This document shows positions 32,845 through 43,494 of a stretch of DNA of 64,000 nt, in pieces. Each line of letters starts with the position of its first letter. Within the stretch, counting starts at the first letter, position 1. This DNA comes from Reticulitermes speratus. Its lineage: Eukaryota > Arthropoda > Insecta > Blattodea > Rhinotermitidae. The position numbers were made by a program, and so were the translations under genes. The stretch lies in NCBI GenBank assembly GCA_021186555.1, contig JAJKFL010000007.1, forward strand, positions 27,516,677-27,580,676. The letters are read 5' to 3'. Under the pieces are notes generated by a model. That model did not search any database, was not told the DNA's origin, and saw only the letters and a list, made by a program, of their open reading frames with translations.

Positions 32845-33170
32845 TTAGATGTAATACATTTTTGTTAGCTGATTCTTAACTTATTTAAAATTTTTTTTTT
32901 AGAATTACGTTCTCGATAGTTATACAATTTCACATAAAATTCAGTCGTATAAGGTTGCCTAGCGACACGTAGCAGTTGGCATACACTGCATACAGTGTCC
33001 TAGCTACAATGACGTGGAAACTTCTGCGGGATAAACACATTTTTATTGTAGGTATAATCAAGGGTAGTTCAATTTTTCACGTTGTATTCACCGTACATCA
33101 TGTTACCAATTAAAAGTATTTCATTTTACCAACATATGCACTATATATTTACAATAAAGTCATATACCCC

Positions 33171-33205
33171 TACACATGTTTCGGCCTGTTACCGGCCATC
33201 CTCAG
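33171..33205 (-). ncRNA. Hammerhead ribozyme motif, complete (P1)
   Basis: Minus strand: CUGAGGA, extra U, helix II GGCC / GGCC around GGUAACA, GAAA, C-AUGU-G, GUA. Helix I three pairs (CCC / GGG). Confidence 0.75.
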
Positions 33206-33458
33206 GGGTGTCAAAGTGCTTTAACATAGACTATACATCAATAGTGAAGGTTGGTACATCCTCTAAGAGTAAAAACGATGAGTCAATAAAATGAATATGT
33301 AACAATTTTATAATTTTAATTTATTTTACATATTCCCCAGGGGTTTACAGTTGAACCCATTACGAACCACATTTTTATTGACTCATCGTTTTTACTCTTA
33401 GAGGATGTACCAACCTTCACTATTGATGTATAGTCTATGTTAAAGCACTTTGACCCCC

Positions 33459-33493
33459 CTGAGGATGGCCGGTAACAGGCCGAAACATGTGTA
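33459..33493 (+). ncRNA. Hammerhead ribozyme motif, complete (P1)
   Basis: CTGAGGA 33459-33465, extra T, helix II GGCC / GGCC, GAAA 33482-33485, C-AUGU-G, GUA 33491-33493. Helix I: CCCC before the core pairs with GGGG directly after GUA. Confidence 0.78.
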
Positions 33494-33518
33494 GGGGTAT
33501 ATGACTTTATTATAAATA

Positions 33519-33595
33519 CAGGGCATACACAAAAGAATGGTTCGGTGTGGTGGTTATTTGTGTGTTAACCGCACCATTCTTTTGTGTATGCCCTG
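33519..33595. mobile_element. 77-bp mariner-like MITE nested in P1 element
   Basis: Terminal inverted repeats of ~28 bp starting CAGGGCATACACAAAAGAAT, one mismatch, TA on both sides (33517-33518, 33596-33597). Comparing the two P1 arms shows the insertion directly, because the left arm lacks it. Confidence 0.88.
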
Positions 33596-33715
33596 TATAT
33601 AATGCATATGTTGGTAAAATGAAATACTTTCAAGAGTAGTTCAGTAAGGTGTCTGTCTACGAGATTGAGGTCCGGAGTTCGGTTCCACGTCAGGGAAAGG
33701 GATGCCATGACGTTC

Positions 33716-34150
33716 GTAACTGAGACGCATGCATCTTCTTATCCAGTGTGCACCCATGGGGTTCGTGGTAGGGGCTTTTTCCGCAGAAACATTCAGTTTT
33801 AGAATGCATGTAGCTTATCTTCGTATTCCACGGCAAGGAGCTTAAACAAAGAGGCTGCTTTTCTTTATAAGCTTCCCAGTACACAGGCAGTCTTACTATT
33901 TGCTGTCTAATGCTATAGGAATTAACCAGTTTGTGTGTGTGTGTGTGTGCGTGCATGCGTGTGTTTGACGCAAACGAAATAGAAAAAATGAGTTTGAGAA
34001 AGAATAACGATGTTGCCTCATATCGTGAGTTCATACGACCTCCATGTTGGTATCGTTGATTTCAGAATGTTAAGAGAAGTACTGATCTAAAGCAGCACTG
34101 AAATTTGGAAGTGAAGTTTGGGTTCTGCATAATAGGAATGACAATAATTA
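33716..34150. other. Unannotated stretch
   Basis: A tRNA-like string with a B-box-like GAGTTCGGTTCC sits at about 33637-33690 next to the P1 element. A (GT)n run lies at 33931-33948. Nothing else recognised. Confidence 0.4.
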
Positions 34151-34162
34151 GAAACAACACAA

Positions 34163-34440
34163 ATGAATTTCCTGAGATCACTTTTAGGACTGACAAGGTT
34201 AGACCTTCAAAGGAATAAAAAAATTCGAGAAAAACTAAAAATAGAACACATAGTAGATGAAATTCGGAGTTATCAAAAAATTGGCTACAACATGTTAAAA
34301 GGATGGAACACTCACGAATACCCAGGATGGCAATGGAATACAAACCAAAAGGTAAAAATGTCATAGGTCAACCTAAAAGAAGCTGGAGAGATCAACAGCA
34401 TCTTCAAAATTGAATTTCCACAGGACATGACCCAGTTGTC
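34163..34440 (+). pseudogene. LINE L2 3' end, frameshifted
   Basis: Encodes the terminal segment of a non-LTR polyprotein: IREKLKIEHIVDEIRSYQK, then (after a one-base loss near 34277) WLQHVKRME, PRMAMEYKPKGK, SWRDQQHLQN and a stop at 34411. Paralogous to 55375-55660, where the frame is open. 3' UTR has ACAGGACATGACCCAG and TGATGACGATGGTGATGAG. Catalytic domains are absent. Confidence 0.8.
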
Positions 34441-36042
34441 CTATATGTATTAGTTCCTTATAATATTGATGACGATGGTGATGAGAAGTACTGTTCTTCT
34501 TACCATCTTACCATCTTACCATCTTACCCTCTTGAGAGCGATATTCGATACAAGAAAAGTATATTAAAATGATGATAGAGGTAGTAGGCTATTCTTAGAG
34601 ACACAAAGTCAGACCTCGTCTGTTTGACCTCACTTCTGACGTTGGGCTCCTCCATGACATTTCAAGGTGTTTTAAACCTTCCTGGCATTGTGATATTTGT
34701 GCATCTGTGAATATGTTGCAGATGAACACGTCATCCACTTAGCCTTAGGGCGTAAAGAACGCCTTAACTTAAAATTTGAAATTCGAAAAATACGGAAGAC
34801 GTATCCCTTATCTGCTTGTTTATTTCCGCTTCTCATATCATTCTTCTTCATCTTTTTCTGCTATCACAAATTATTCCTTCTGACTCTTTTGGATTCAGAC
34901 GTAATTTTGATACGGTTTCTCCTTTAGGCTTTTGATCGAATTACTTCGACCTGATATTGACACGTCATAAGACTTCTACCTACTCGTACGTAGGGAAATA
35001 CTGAAACCAGAAGAGGGTGGACACATCTATGGTCTGACAAACGTTTTAATCCCTCTGAGTTAGAAGGGCTCAAGACCTTTCACGCCCTATAACAGTCGGC
35101 TAGTGTCATCGGTCTGAAGAGAAACCATATGCTGATTTGAATTTTGTACTTTCTATACCAAATTTGATAAAAAAATTCCTACAGACTATTTGAACATGAT
35201 TTAGACTACGTTCACATGAAATTCACCTAATGATATCTTGTTTATTCAAAGTTGTATCAACTTCTAAGTTTACGTGACGGTTGTTTAGAGGTTAGCGTTC
35301 GTGGCCTATTCTGAAGTTATTATAGAATAATTTCCGAATATTTCAAAACCTAAGAAGCCTTGTGTGTGTGTGTGTGTGTGTACGCGAGTGAGAAGTAACT
35401 TTAATGCATCAAACTTGTAGTAAATTCAAGAAATGCTTTTTATTTTTCAGGTTGAAGTTTGTTATGGCATTTGACTTTCAAAGCACTAATAATCAAAGTA
35501 GGGAAATCAATACTTTTGATAGTTGCTTTGTATAGTTACGGAATTTGGTATCTTTTAAGGGAGGGCATGCATTATAAGTGTCTGAAAATCGAAGTGCTTT
35601 GGAAAATGTTTGAAATCGAGGGGGATGTAATAGTGTTTTGATGGTTACATAATTTGGATGTGATTTGTACAATTAATGTAATGTTTGTAGGGTAGAGTCA
35701 TATAAAACAAATATAGAACCTTTTTGAGGAATGTTTTTGGAAAGCGAAGGAAGGTGTGGTAGGAGATTGGAGGATGACATTTGTATGGATTTTAGGCAAT
35801 ATTTCATAAAAATGTGAGGTGAATGAAAGTGGTTGAGAAATTTATCCAATGACAGACTTCGGTGTTAGCGTTTTTGAATAACGCGTTATAAGAAATACAC
35901 GTGATCTACGCAAATGGACTGCGAAATGAAAAAAAATATTTAGTAAGAATAATCAGCCTCTGGGAGAATTTCTCCTGAAATTAATAAATGGTTAAAAGTT
36001 TCGATTTATATTTTATGCAGCTTGGCTAGGTTCATCAAACTG

Positions 36043-36074
<32 letters not shown>

Positions 36075-37429
36075 GCATCTTACTAGTTGCGCCGATGTTG
36101 CACACAGTAGTTTCTGCAGGTGCAATAAGAATTAGGAACACTGCACATTGTAACGGTTTTGCACTGTAGTGGCTAATAAAAACCGTTGAATCCGTCCAAT
36201 CAAAACGTTAGTCGGCGTCGAAAACCCCTGCGCATGGTCACACTTTGTTGATGACTTCAATAGATAAGCCCCGAGTAACTGACGGAGGTCCCTGGCATGC
36301 AAATACCCAACTGATTGCATACATTATACAGACCCTCATCCATTCACATGAAGTCCGAATACACAACCAGGAAAACATCAAACGGCCCACGAGTCCGGTA
36401 TGAACTGCATCCTTCGTTGTTAAAATACAAATAGTTTTCAGAGTCAATTTAGTGACCCCTGTGTTCGAAAACCAAATCAACTCCCCATTTCATTCCAACC
36501 CCCCCCCCCCTCAATATTGTGTTCCTCCTCTTTGAAAGGTCATGTATCTCATTTTATACGCATGCGTGCGTGTATGTAAATACGTTATTTTATATATATG
36601 TGTCCAGTGTAATGTTTTCTATTTGTTTTGGTATTGTTAAAATGGACAGCACTTGTCCACCCTTCTCTCAAATTTATGGACACTGTTGTTCATTTGTTTT
36701 TCATATATGTCACCCTCGTTAGCAAAGTTAAAGGACTTTAACCCTTTCCATACTGCTACTTCAAGCAGAAAGTTATTTCCTTATATGTTTTTTACATAAT
36801 TTGAAAATTTTATATTGTGGGATGATACAAACAGTTAGCTTAAAATGTTAAGAGATGGCAGTATGGGTTCCTTTTTTTGTCGATAGTGCAACATATAAAA
36901 AGATATGCTGAGAAGAAGAGCCTGTTTATAAGCTTCTATAACGTGCCAAGTGAGCGAAAAGCCTCCGCGAACCTGTGTAAGAAGAGTGATGCAGTGCACT
37001 AGAAGTGGGGAAGTCCCATGCATAAAACGGTTTAGGTGGCATTCGTGGCCTCTGTCACGTAGTCCTACCGTCCACCAATTCCGCACTCTCGGCGTAGTAC
37101 TGTACATTCTTTCACGGTGACTCCCTCCCAATGTGAAATGTATCCTACTTCTGAAAGGTAGATGGATTTGTCGCTCACTCGCTACATCTCGTCTCATGTG
37201 CAGATAACGTTGACAAGTTATTGGTTATAGAAAAGTGACTTTGGGCCGAACCTCAATGACGTAACTTTTGCACAGTTTACTGATAATTTCTAAATGTTTT
37301 CCACAGCTGTCAGTTGGCTGACACATACACACGTAAATACATACATAGATATCCATATGCTTATTGCCGTAAGAAGTAAGCAGATTGCCTTACTCTGTTT
37401 TGTTAAGGTTAAATTACACTAGTCTGCTG
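34441..37429. other. Long unannotated stretch
   Basis: Microsatellites only: CCATCTTA-type repeats at 34500-34530, (TG)n at 35363-35382, (TTTC)n at 36042-36073 and a C run at 36500-36510. The 120-codon minus frame at 36835-37197 shows no domain. Confidence 0.5.
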
Positions 37430-37785
37430 GTGCCCGGCGACCCGGACAGGCTAGGAACACCCATTTACGTAGTTCCCTTGGAAGCCTCGCGACCCGTGGA
37501 GGCAAGGCACACTTCATGTACGCAGTTACCGTGGAAACCCCGCGACCCGGGCAGGCAAGGCACACCCATTTACGTAGTTACAGCGGAAACCTCGCGATAC
37601 GGGCAGGCAAGGCACACTCATTTACGTAGTTACCATGGAAACCTGAAGAATGTATGTGTCTGTATATTATAATATCGTAGTGGTGACCGCAGTTAGCGTG
37701 GAAACTCGAATAATGTTTACGTATGTATATTATACTGTAGTATTAGTGCCCGGCGTCCCTTTACGTAGCTAACGTGGAAACCTCA
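37430..37785. repeat. 52-bp tandem repeat, about four units plus decayed flank
   Basis: GCGACCCG recurs at 37437, 37489, 37542 and (as GCGATACG) 37594. Units contain CATTTACGTAGTTACCATGG and GGCAGGCAAGGCACAC. Decayed relatives continue to 37785. Each unit holds an imperfect palindrome such as GTTACCATGGAAAC or GTTACCGTGGAAAC, similar to an RFX X-box. Confidence 0.88.
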
Positions 37786-37980
37786 ATTAGTGGTGTCTGT
37801 CCGTCAGACTGAATTCTGTGTATTGTCTTTTCCTATCATCTGATGCAACTCCAATTTTCAGCCTGGTGACGTCACCTGCCATCTGGTGGCGGTTCGTGAA
37901 ACTCCTACATGGGAGTGTGACAGGGACTGACATTGCTAAAGTATATATAAGATGAGGACTTGCTAGCGTTTGGTTGCTTG

Positions 37981-38125
37981 GCGCTTTTGGGGGAGGTCAG
38001 GAGTGGGGAAGGAAAAATTGTCTGTTAGCCTCGTCATGTCTCTCTGTCTGTTCACATGGAAAAGTGCGACTCCCATCGCAAGAATTTTCTTGAATTCTCA
38101 TATTTGGACCTTTGCTACAGTTAAT
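37981..38125 (+). repeat. Family M, diverged 5' part
   Basis: GTTAGCCTCGTCATGTCTCTC, CGACTCCCATCGCAAG and AATTTTCTTGAATTCTCATA follow the order of the family M start. Truncated where the P5 target site begins. Confidence 0.5.
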
Positions 38126-38142
38126 AGACATATTTGAGTGTG

Positions 38143-38354
38143 TCAATATAGACTTCTCGGGCGCACAGCCGCGTCAATTCGTTTGAATACAACGTTTCGG
38201 GGACTAGCTCCGTCCCCATCCTCAGGCAAAACAGTTTTGTTTGAGGATGGGGACGGAGCTAGTCCCCGAAACGTTGTATTCAAACGAATTGACGCGGCTG
38301 TGCGCCCGAGAAGACTATATTGAATCGTGTCGGCGCGAAAGTTTTAAAACTTAT
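38143..38354. mobile_element. P5 foldback element, nearly perfect palindrome, 13-bp target duplication
   Basis: The exact duplication ATATTTGAGTGTG (38130-38142, 38355-38367) bounds 212 bp. Arms of about 80 bp (38144-38224, 38242-38322) are almost identical inverted copies around a 17-base loop. The right side has an extra tail, TCGTGTCGGCGCGAAAG. Both arms hold a hammerhead. Very high arm identity suggests a recent insertion. A piece of the same arm occurs at 42965-43003. Confidence 0.9.
38188..38225 (-). ncRNA. Hammerhead ribozyme motif (P5), complete core
   Basis: Minus strand: CUGAGGA, extra U, six-pair helix II GGGGAC / GUCCCC around GGAGCUA, GAAA, C-GUU-G, UA. Helix I pairs only with a bulge (GUUUUG against CAAAC). 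The mirror motif at 38241-38278 has C3 changed to U. Confidence 0.68.
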
Positions 38355-38367
38355 ATATTTGAGTGTG

Positions 38368-40375
38368 GTTAAAACAGGCAAAAATACCAGCTACTTTACA
38401 TGAAAACGTAAGTAGTTTAATGTGATTGACCTATATAAAGGAAATAGAACTACGAGTACATTGATACTATAGGGACCGTGACGTTCCAGTCAATAGCCGT
38501 TCAAATAGTCTTCACTACGTGGATTCAGATCTTCTGGGATGTTACGCTGTGTAGTGACTAATGTAATCAGAACGGTACTTACCAACCGTTGAAGATGAAG
38601 GCCCTTTTTTCCTTCCAAACTTCTGGTATGTTATGTTACCCGTTATTAACCGTAACATCTATAAAACACCAATCCTCAACGCCAAAGCTTTGGAAATATA
38701 AAATCTCGCAAATTTCGGTATTTCAGTAGCAACGTCCACACTAGCGATCACGGTCAAGGCACGGTACGGTCACGAAATGATGCATTCAAATACAGGCAGA
38801 GAATATTTTCCCTGACAGTGATTGTACTCTTAGTGTGAGTTGGACCGCCTTGTCCGTGTTCTCTCTCCAAATACTCACCTGTTCTGGCCCAACCGGAAAC
38901 CTACGTGCGGGCATAGTCATAATTGTTGTTCCGCAAATAATTTCCTTTCTGAAACAAGAGAAAGTAGAGAAAATATTAATTCGGTTATAAAGCTGAATTT
39001 TTTTTAATGAAAGAATGAGAACGCCATCGCAAATACACCTTTCACAAATGTTTCATAAATTAGTAGTAAGTTACAAAACGTACACCATTACAAGTTTTTA
39101 GTGAACGCCCTTGAATATTTCGCTTTACTGTCAAGCGGTTCACAAACCACAGTTTTAGAACTATGTTCAGACCGTTTGAAACTTAACATTACACTTTGTT
39201 TCGTATGTAGGGTGTCTCGAACTTGTAATTTACCTCATCTCCTCCAATGCAAATACTGGAACTACTTTAAAATATGCCATGATACGTTGCTTCCAAATTA
39301 TCTTCCACAAAAATTATTATGTATCACTGCACATAGCTCATGAAATTGGGAAAAAAAACATGGTTAAATGACCGATCCATTGCCTTTTAAGGCAAACACT
39401 AAACTGTACTTAATGCCACTATGTAAAACATGATTTATAGCTCTTTTCTCAGGTGACTCATAAAAATGCAAAAAAAAAAAATGAATGGGTAAATACGTCC
39501 ATGACGTAAACACACGTCAAACAAATCCGGGATCAGAAATGTGCCCTGCCTGTAACCCGATGTTTTGTATCGATTCTGAAGTGGGCAAAAAAAAAAAAAA
39601 AAAAAGAGAGAACTTTACATAAAATTTGTATAACGGAATAATGTGTCAATTTATAGTGTTATACATTTTTCAGTAATGAAAATATATTTACTAAAACATA
39701 TTCTGTAATTTCTTTATACTGAAGTTTTCAAATAACCGTGTTTACAAAGCAAAATATTATATATTTTTTTCCACTTATTGGAGGTTACAGCTACATTAGA
39801 GTGTCATGGTATAGGATTTTTTAATTACAGTAACACAAAAATGAGGAACAAAAGCTTAAAGGTTTAAATTACCAGCATCACTACATAACTGGCTTGTGAC
39901 ATATACAGTATCATAAAACAAGGAAAACAGTGGGAACGCGGTTAAAAATTAATCTGCACTCTCATCCATCAACTATCTATGTTATGCAGCGGATGAAATA
40001 TGAGCACTTGGTGAACATCCATTCATTATATTCCTCCATTCCTCCCCTTCTTCCCTTCAAAAAATTTTTGACACTTGTGGTATCATCACTGTATGGTATT
40101 TAATTGGCTGTAATAATTAGTTCCATGCTCTGGCAAACAATGAAGACACAATGGGAGCAAGAGGGAATGAAAATCAAGCCTTTTACTGGATCTTGTGAAC
40201 AAACTCTTTTATTATTATTATTATTATGTTGAAGATATAAAAATAATGATGGAAAATAAAATTTCTACATAGGTTTGCATGTTATAAGTGGAAAGTACTG
40301 TAGAGAAGCAGATATAATGATAGTCACTTGAACGCGTTGAAAATCTCGCAGCTCGGAGCTCTACTATTGTTAAAA

Positions 40376-40416
<41 letters not shown>

Positions 40417-40550
40417 GTGAAAAAAAGCATCAAGCAGCGAACTGTGTTTGTTTTTTGTTCTCTGCCATCTCGCGCCAGCTTCATGCATCTCTTTCTCTGA
40501 CCGCCTCGCGTTTAGTTTTCCTGCAGTCAAATTCTGCCCCATTTAAACTA
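38368..40550. other. Long unannotated stretch
   Basis: A decayed P2 arm (AGATCTTCTGGGATGTTACG) lies at 38528-38547. A poly(A) run is at 39587-39606 and a (GA)n run at about 40384-40414. No gene recognised. Confidence 0.5.
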
Positions 40551-41345
40551 TTTTAGGCGCGTTAGCAAAATTGCTAAAAAAAAAGCGACTATTAGCTTTG
40601 ACATATCTGTCTGTCCGTCCGCATGGAACAATTCGGCTCCCACTGGACGGATTTTCATGAAATTTGATATTTGAATATTTTTTTCGAAAATCTGTTGAGA
40701 ATTCAAGTTTCATTAAAATCTGACAAGAATAACGGTACTGTACATGAGGACCTGTGTACATTTATGGTAATATCTGGCTGAATTCTTCTTAAAACGAGAA
40801 ATAGTTCAGGAAAAAGTTGTAGGGAAAATAAAAAAACACGTTTTCTGCTCAATGACCTTTTTCCGAAAGTCGTTATGAGATAATGTGGAAAAGTATGGTG
40901 TAGCCAGACAGGCCACAGATGACAGTATAATACGGCGCATGCGCTTTGCATGCCGTGCCATGGCTCAGGCGGTTAGTCCCCGGCCTGTCACCGCGGAGGC
41001 CGGGGTTCGATCCCGGGTCAGTCCGTGTGGGATTTGTGGTGGACAAAGTGGTACGGGGAAAGGTTTTTCTCCGAGTACTTCGGTTTTCTCATGTCAGTTT
41101 CATTCCACCGGTGCTCCATTACTCGGAAAAACGAAAAAAACACTAATCATCTTCATCACAGGGTTGCACAATAAGCCTCAAGTCTGCGGTGCGTCCGTAG
41201 CATCTGCTGCGGGGCCCTTCTCAAAAAAAGGCTACAGACACACACACTCAGATTATGTAATAATTATTGCTTTTCCACAGCAACAGTGGTTACGCGAACG
41301 CGCTTCAATATCACGTTTATACGTACAGTGCCTCTCTTGTCTATC
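40551..41345 (+). repeat. Family M copy split by SINE C
   Basis: TTTAGGCGCGTTAGCAAAAT to GCATGCGCTTTGCATGC, then SINE C, then GGCTACAGACACACACAC to the end. In copies 11946 and 47863 the two halves are joined by a short TGGATGACTAA-like segment that is missing here. Confidence 0.85.
40953..41228 (+). mobile_element. SINE family C, full length, nested in family M
   Basis: Head CCATGGCTCAGGCGGTTAGT, B box GGGGTTCGATCCCGGG near 41003. Body TGGTGGACAAAGTGGTACG, TCTCCGAGTACTTCGG, CAGGGTTGCACAATAAGCC and GCATCTGCTGCGGGGCCC, then an A run. The target duplication is not obvious because host bases are missing. Confidence 0.93.
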
Positions 41346-42424
41346 ATAGATAGAACGTAAAGATTTGGAAATATTTTCGAAAAGAATAAGAAAACGTGTG
41401 TAAAATTTTGTAGAATTGTGTATGAATTTCTCATCTACCGCATTCGTGCTGTATGTCCTGCCAATTTTATGAGACTTTATCTGATTGCTCTAATATATTT
41501 CGCAGAGCACAAATTTTGAAACTCCTCATTATACAGTTTCTTTGCAGCCTCCTATTACTCCCTCTCATATTTATACATTTTCATCACAACCCTTTCTCAA
41601 ATACCATCGATGTATTGTGCTGTCTCAAAGTGGTACACCAATATTCACACCCATTTAGTTTACCACATATGGTTTAGTGGGATTTGAGGTTGTCACAGCA
41701 GTGTTTTTGAAGATTCAGTTCTTCTGGGATGTGACACTGTCGAGTGGTAAATACCGACATTCGTTCTAATGGTCTCTGAATGTTTACCGGCCAACACGGC
41801 CTAACATTGCATATGACTTGTATTGTACACTTTAACCTTTGTTCTAAATTAAGTGTCTCTAAGACAAGATTCTAAGCTAATTGCACTTTTTCTTACAAGA
41901 CGAACTCTGTAGGTACAGTATATGTTCTAATACGGTATATGGCGGCTCTTCCTCGTCTGGCCTGAACCTTACTGATTAGATTAAATTCCGACGTGAGACA
42001 GGTGCTCATCATTTGACGGGTCTTTATAATAACCACGCGATACTCCACTGAAACACTGTAACTATCGATAGTAATCGATTGTATTTGATAGTAGTCGATA
42101 CCAATGGATTGCTTCGATAGCGTTCGATTGTAATACATATAATTGATAGTGATAGATTACTATTTATAGCAATTGACCCGGGGCGTAGGTCACTCAGTGA
42201 CTCGCCTCACTAAGCGTATTGCATAAGACAGATGTAAAACATCATTGTGATCAAGAACACAGCAGCGACAGTATGATTTTTTTTTTCAGGATCGTATTCT
42301 CTGATTACCTGAAATTCTATTTCGAATTAAGTTGATTGTGAAAGTGGGAGGTGGTTAAAACTGGCGTAGGATCGTGTGGAATTGTATGTTTTGTTATAAA
42401 CAATATTGAAACTATATGCACTAC
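41346..42424. other. Unannotated stretch
   Basis: A P2 arm relic (TTCTTCTGGGATGTGACACTG) at 41720-41740 and a degenerate run of ATCGAT/GATAG words at 42062-42170. Nothing else recognised. Confidence 0.45.
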
Positions 42425-42690
42425 TCCCATCCTCCATACGTGCATGTGGCACGTATGGGAGAGGGAAGAGATGCACGCATGGATTTGGTGGGGAAACCTG
42501 AAGGAAAGAGAACACTTGAAAGACCTAGGTGTAGACGGGAGGATAGTATTAAAATATATCTGAAAGAAATCGTTTGGTCGGGCTGTTATAAACACAATAG
42601 TGAATCTGCGGTTTCCGTAAAATGCTGGTAATTTCTTGACTAGCTGAGGAAATATCAGCTTCTCAGGATGGACTCTACTGCATGTAGTCA
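42425..42690 (+). pseudogene. LINE L3 3' end
   Basis: One frame gives VGKPEGKRTLERPRCRRED, a basic LINE C-terminal tail. The 3' UTR words TTCTTGACTAGCTGAGGAA and CAGCTTCTCAGGATGGACTC match 6990-7040. 5' truncated and mutated. Confidence 0.72.
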
Positions 42691-42869
42691 GTTAGTTGGT
42701 GTTGAACCTCTGGACTCTGCTACCAGAATCATGTTTTTATGCCTTATTTGCGCAACATACAATGAACTTACTGTGGAGGTCATCTTTAGCTACATATTTT
42801 CTATTTAATTTCTGTATCTACTGAACGCATTTCGTTGAAATTTAGTATTGAGGTTGAATACTAAACATT

Positions 42870-43105
42870 GTTGGAGTACAAACAGTCACCAACAAATGCA
42901 CAAACTATCAATAAAGGTATAGATTAACCTTTTATCATAATTAAAACCCTGCACATATAAGTTTTAAAACGAATTGACGCGGCTGTGCGCCCGAGAAAAC
43001 TATATTGAAAAACCCTACACATGTTTCGGCTTTATTGATAGTTTGTGCATTTGTTGGTGACTGTTTGTAGTTTAAAAATGCACGGTGAGTTAAGACTATT
43101 GTTGG
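42870..43105 (-). mobile_element. P1 foldback with an internal P5 fragment
   Basis: Arms ACAAACAGTCACCAACAAAT and, reversed, the same (~42887-42925, 43030-43068). Tail AAATGCACGGTGAGTTAAG follows. A hammerhead half (CATGTTTCGG) remains. Inside, 42965-43003 is almost identical to a P5 arm (AACGAATTGACGCGGCTGTG). Imperfect flanks ATTGTTGGAGTA and ATTGTTGGGAGTA may be the target duplication. Confidence 0.65.
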
Positions 43106-43188
43106 GAGTATTTACGTTTGGCTTGAATCGATCAAATATGATACGTACTTATAACCTAAATCGAAGCCTCTCAACGGTTAATCCATTA

Positions 43189-43485
43189 TTAGTGAAGACA
43201 AAGTAATCACATTACAGGCTTGGACATGCCCTTAGGGTTCCAGGAGGTTGAAACTCCCAAATTACAAGGCAGTCGGTACATGAAGGTGGTAAGGTTGTCA
43301 GCCTTACGCACCGGCCGCCTTTACCTCACAGGAAATATTAATGTTAATCATTTCTGTTAGAGGCTGAGTCGACCCCAGGGCCATAGTGCGACCGAAACGA
43401 TTATGCCAATGAAAAATTTCAATAACACCATCGGGAATCGAACCCGCAACCTTCCGGCTTGTAGCGCAGTGCCACCGCGTCCCCC
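43189..43485 (-). mobile_element. SINE family A, full length with 9-bp target duplication
   Basis: Minus-strand copy: head near 43485, B box GGTTCGATTCCCG near 43440, family A body, tail TGTAATGTGATTACTTTG. The exact duplication AATCCATTA is at 43180-43188 and 43486-43494. Confidence 0.92.
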
Positions 43486-43494
43486 AATCCATTA

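Larger units (their letters stand above)
33072..33635 (-). mobile_element. P1 foldback element with two intact hammerheads and a nested MITE
   Basis: Tail TTCACGTTGTATTCACCG at the left, then arms CCAACATATGCAC...GCATATGTTGG. Arm identity continues through the ribozymes and ~100 bp beyond (GTTGGTACATCCTCTAAGAG and its inverse). The short duplication GTAGTTCA (33064-33071, 33636-33643) bounds it. The distal right arm contains a 77-bp mariner-like MITE at 33519-33595. Confidence 0.85.

Noticed and set aside
33637..33715. A separate tRNA-derived SINE
   Set aside because: Only a B-box-like GAGTTCGGTTCC is seen, with no second copy in the window. The same goes for similar strings near 1033, 1818 and 35280.
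38138..38323. 61-codon frame inside the P5 palindrome
   Set aside because: It is the translation of a foldback repeat, and both arms give mirrored frames.
42054..42175. Cluster of ATCGAT-like sites as a regulatory element
   Set aside because: The spacing is irregular and the words degenerate. It looks like a decayed simple repeat.
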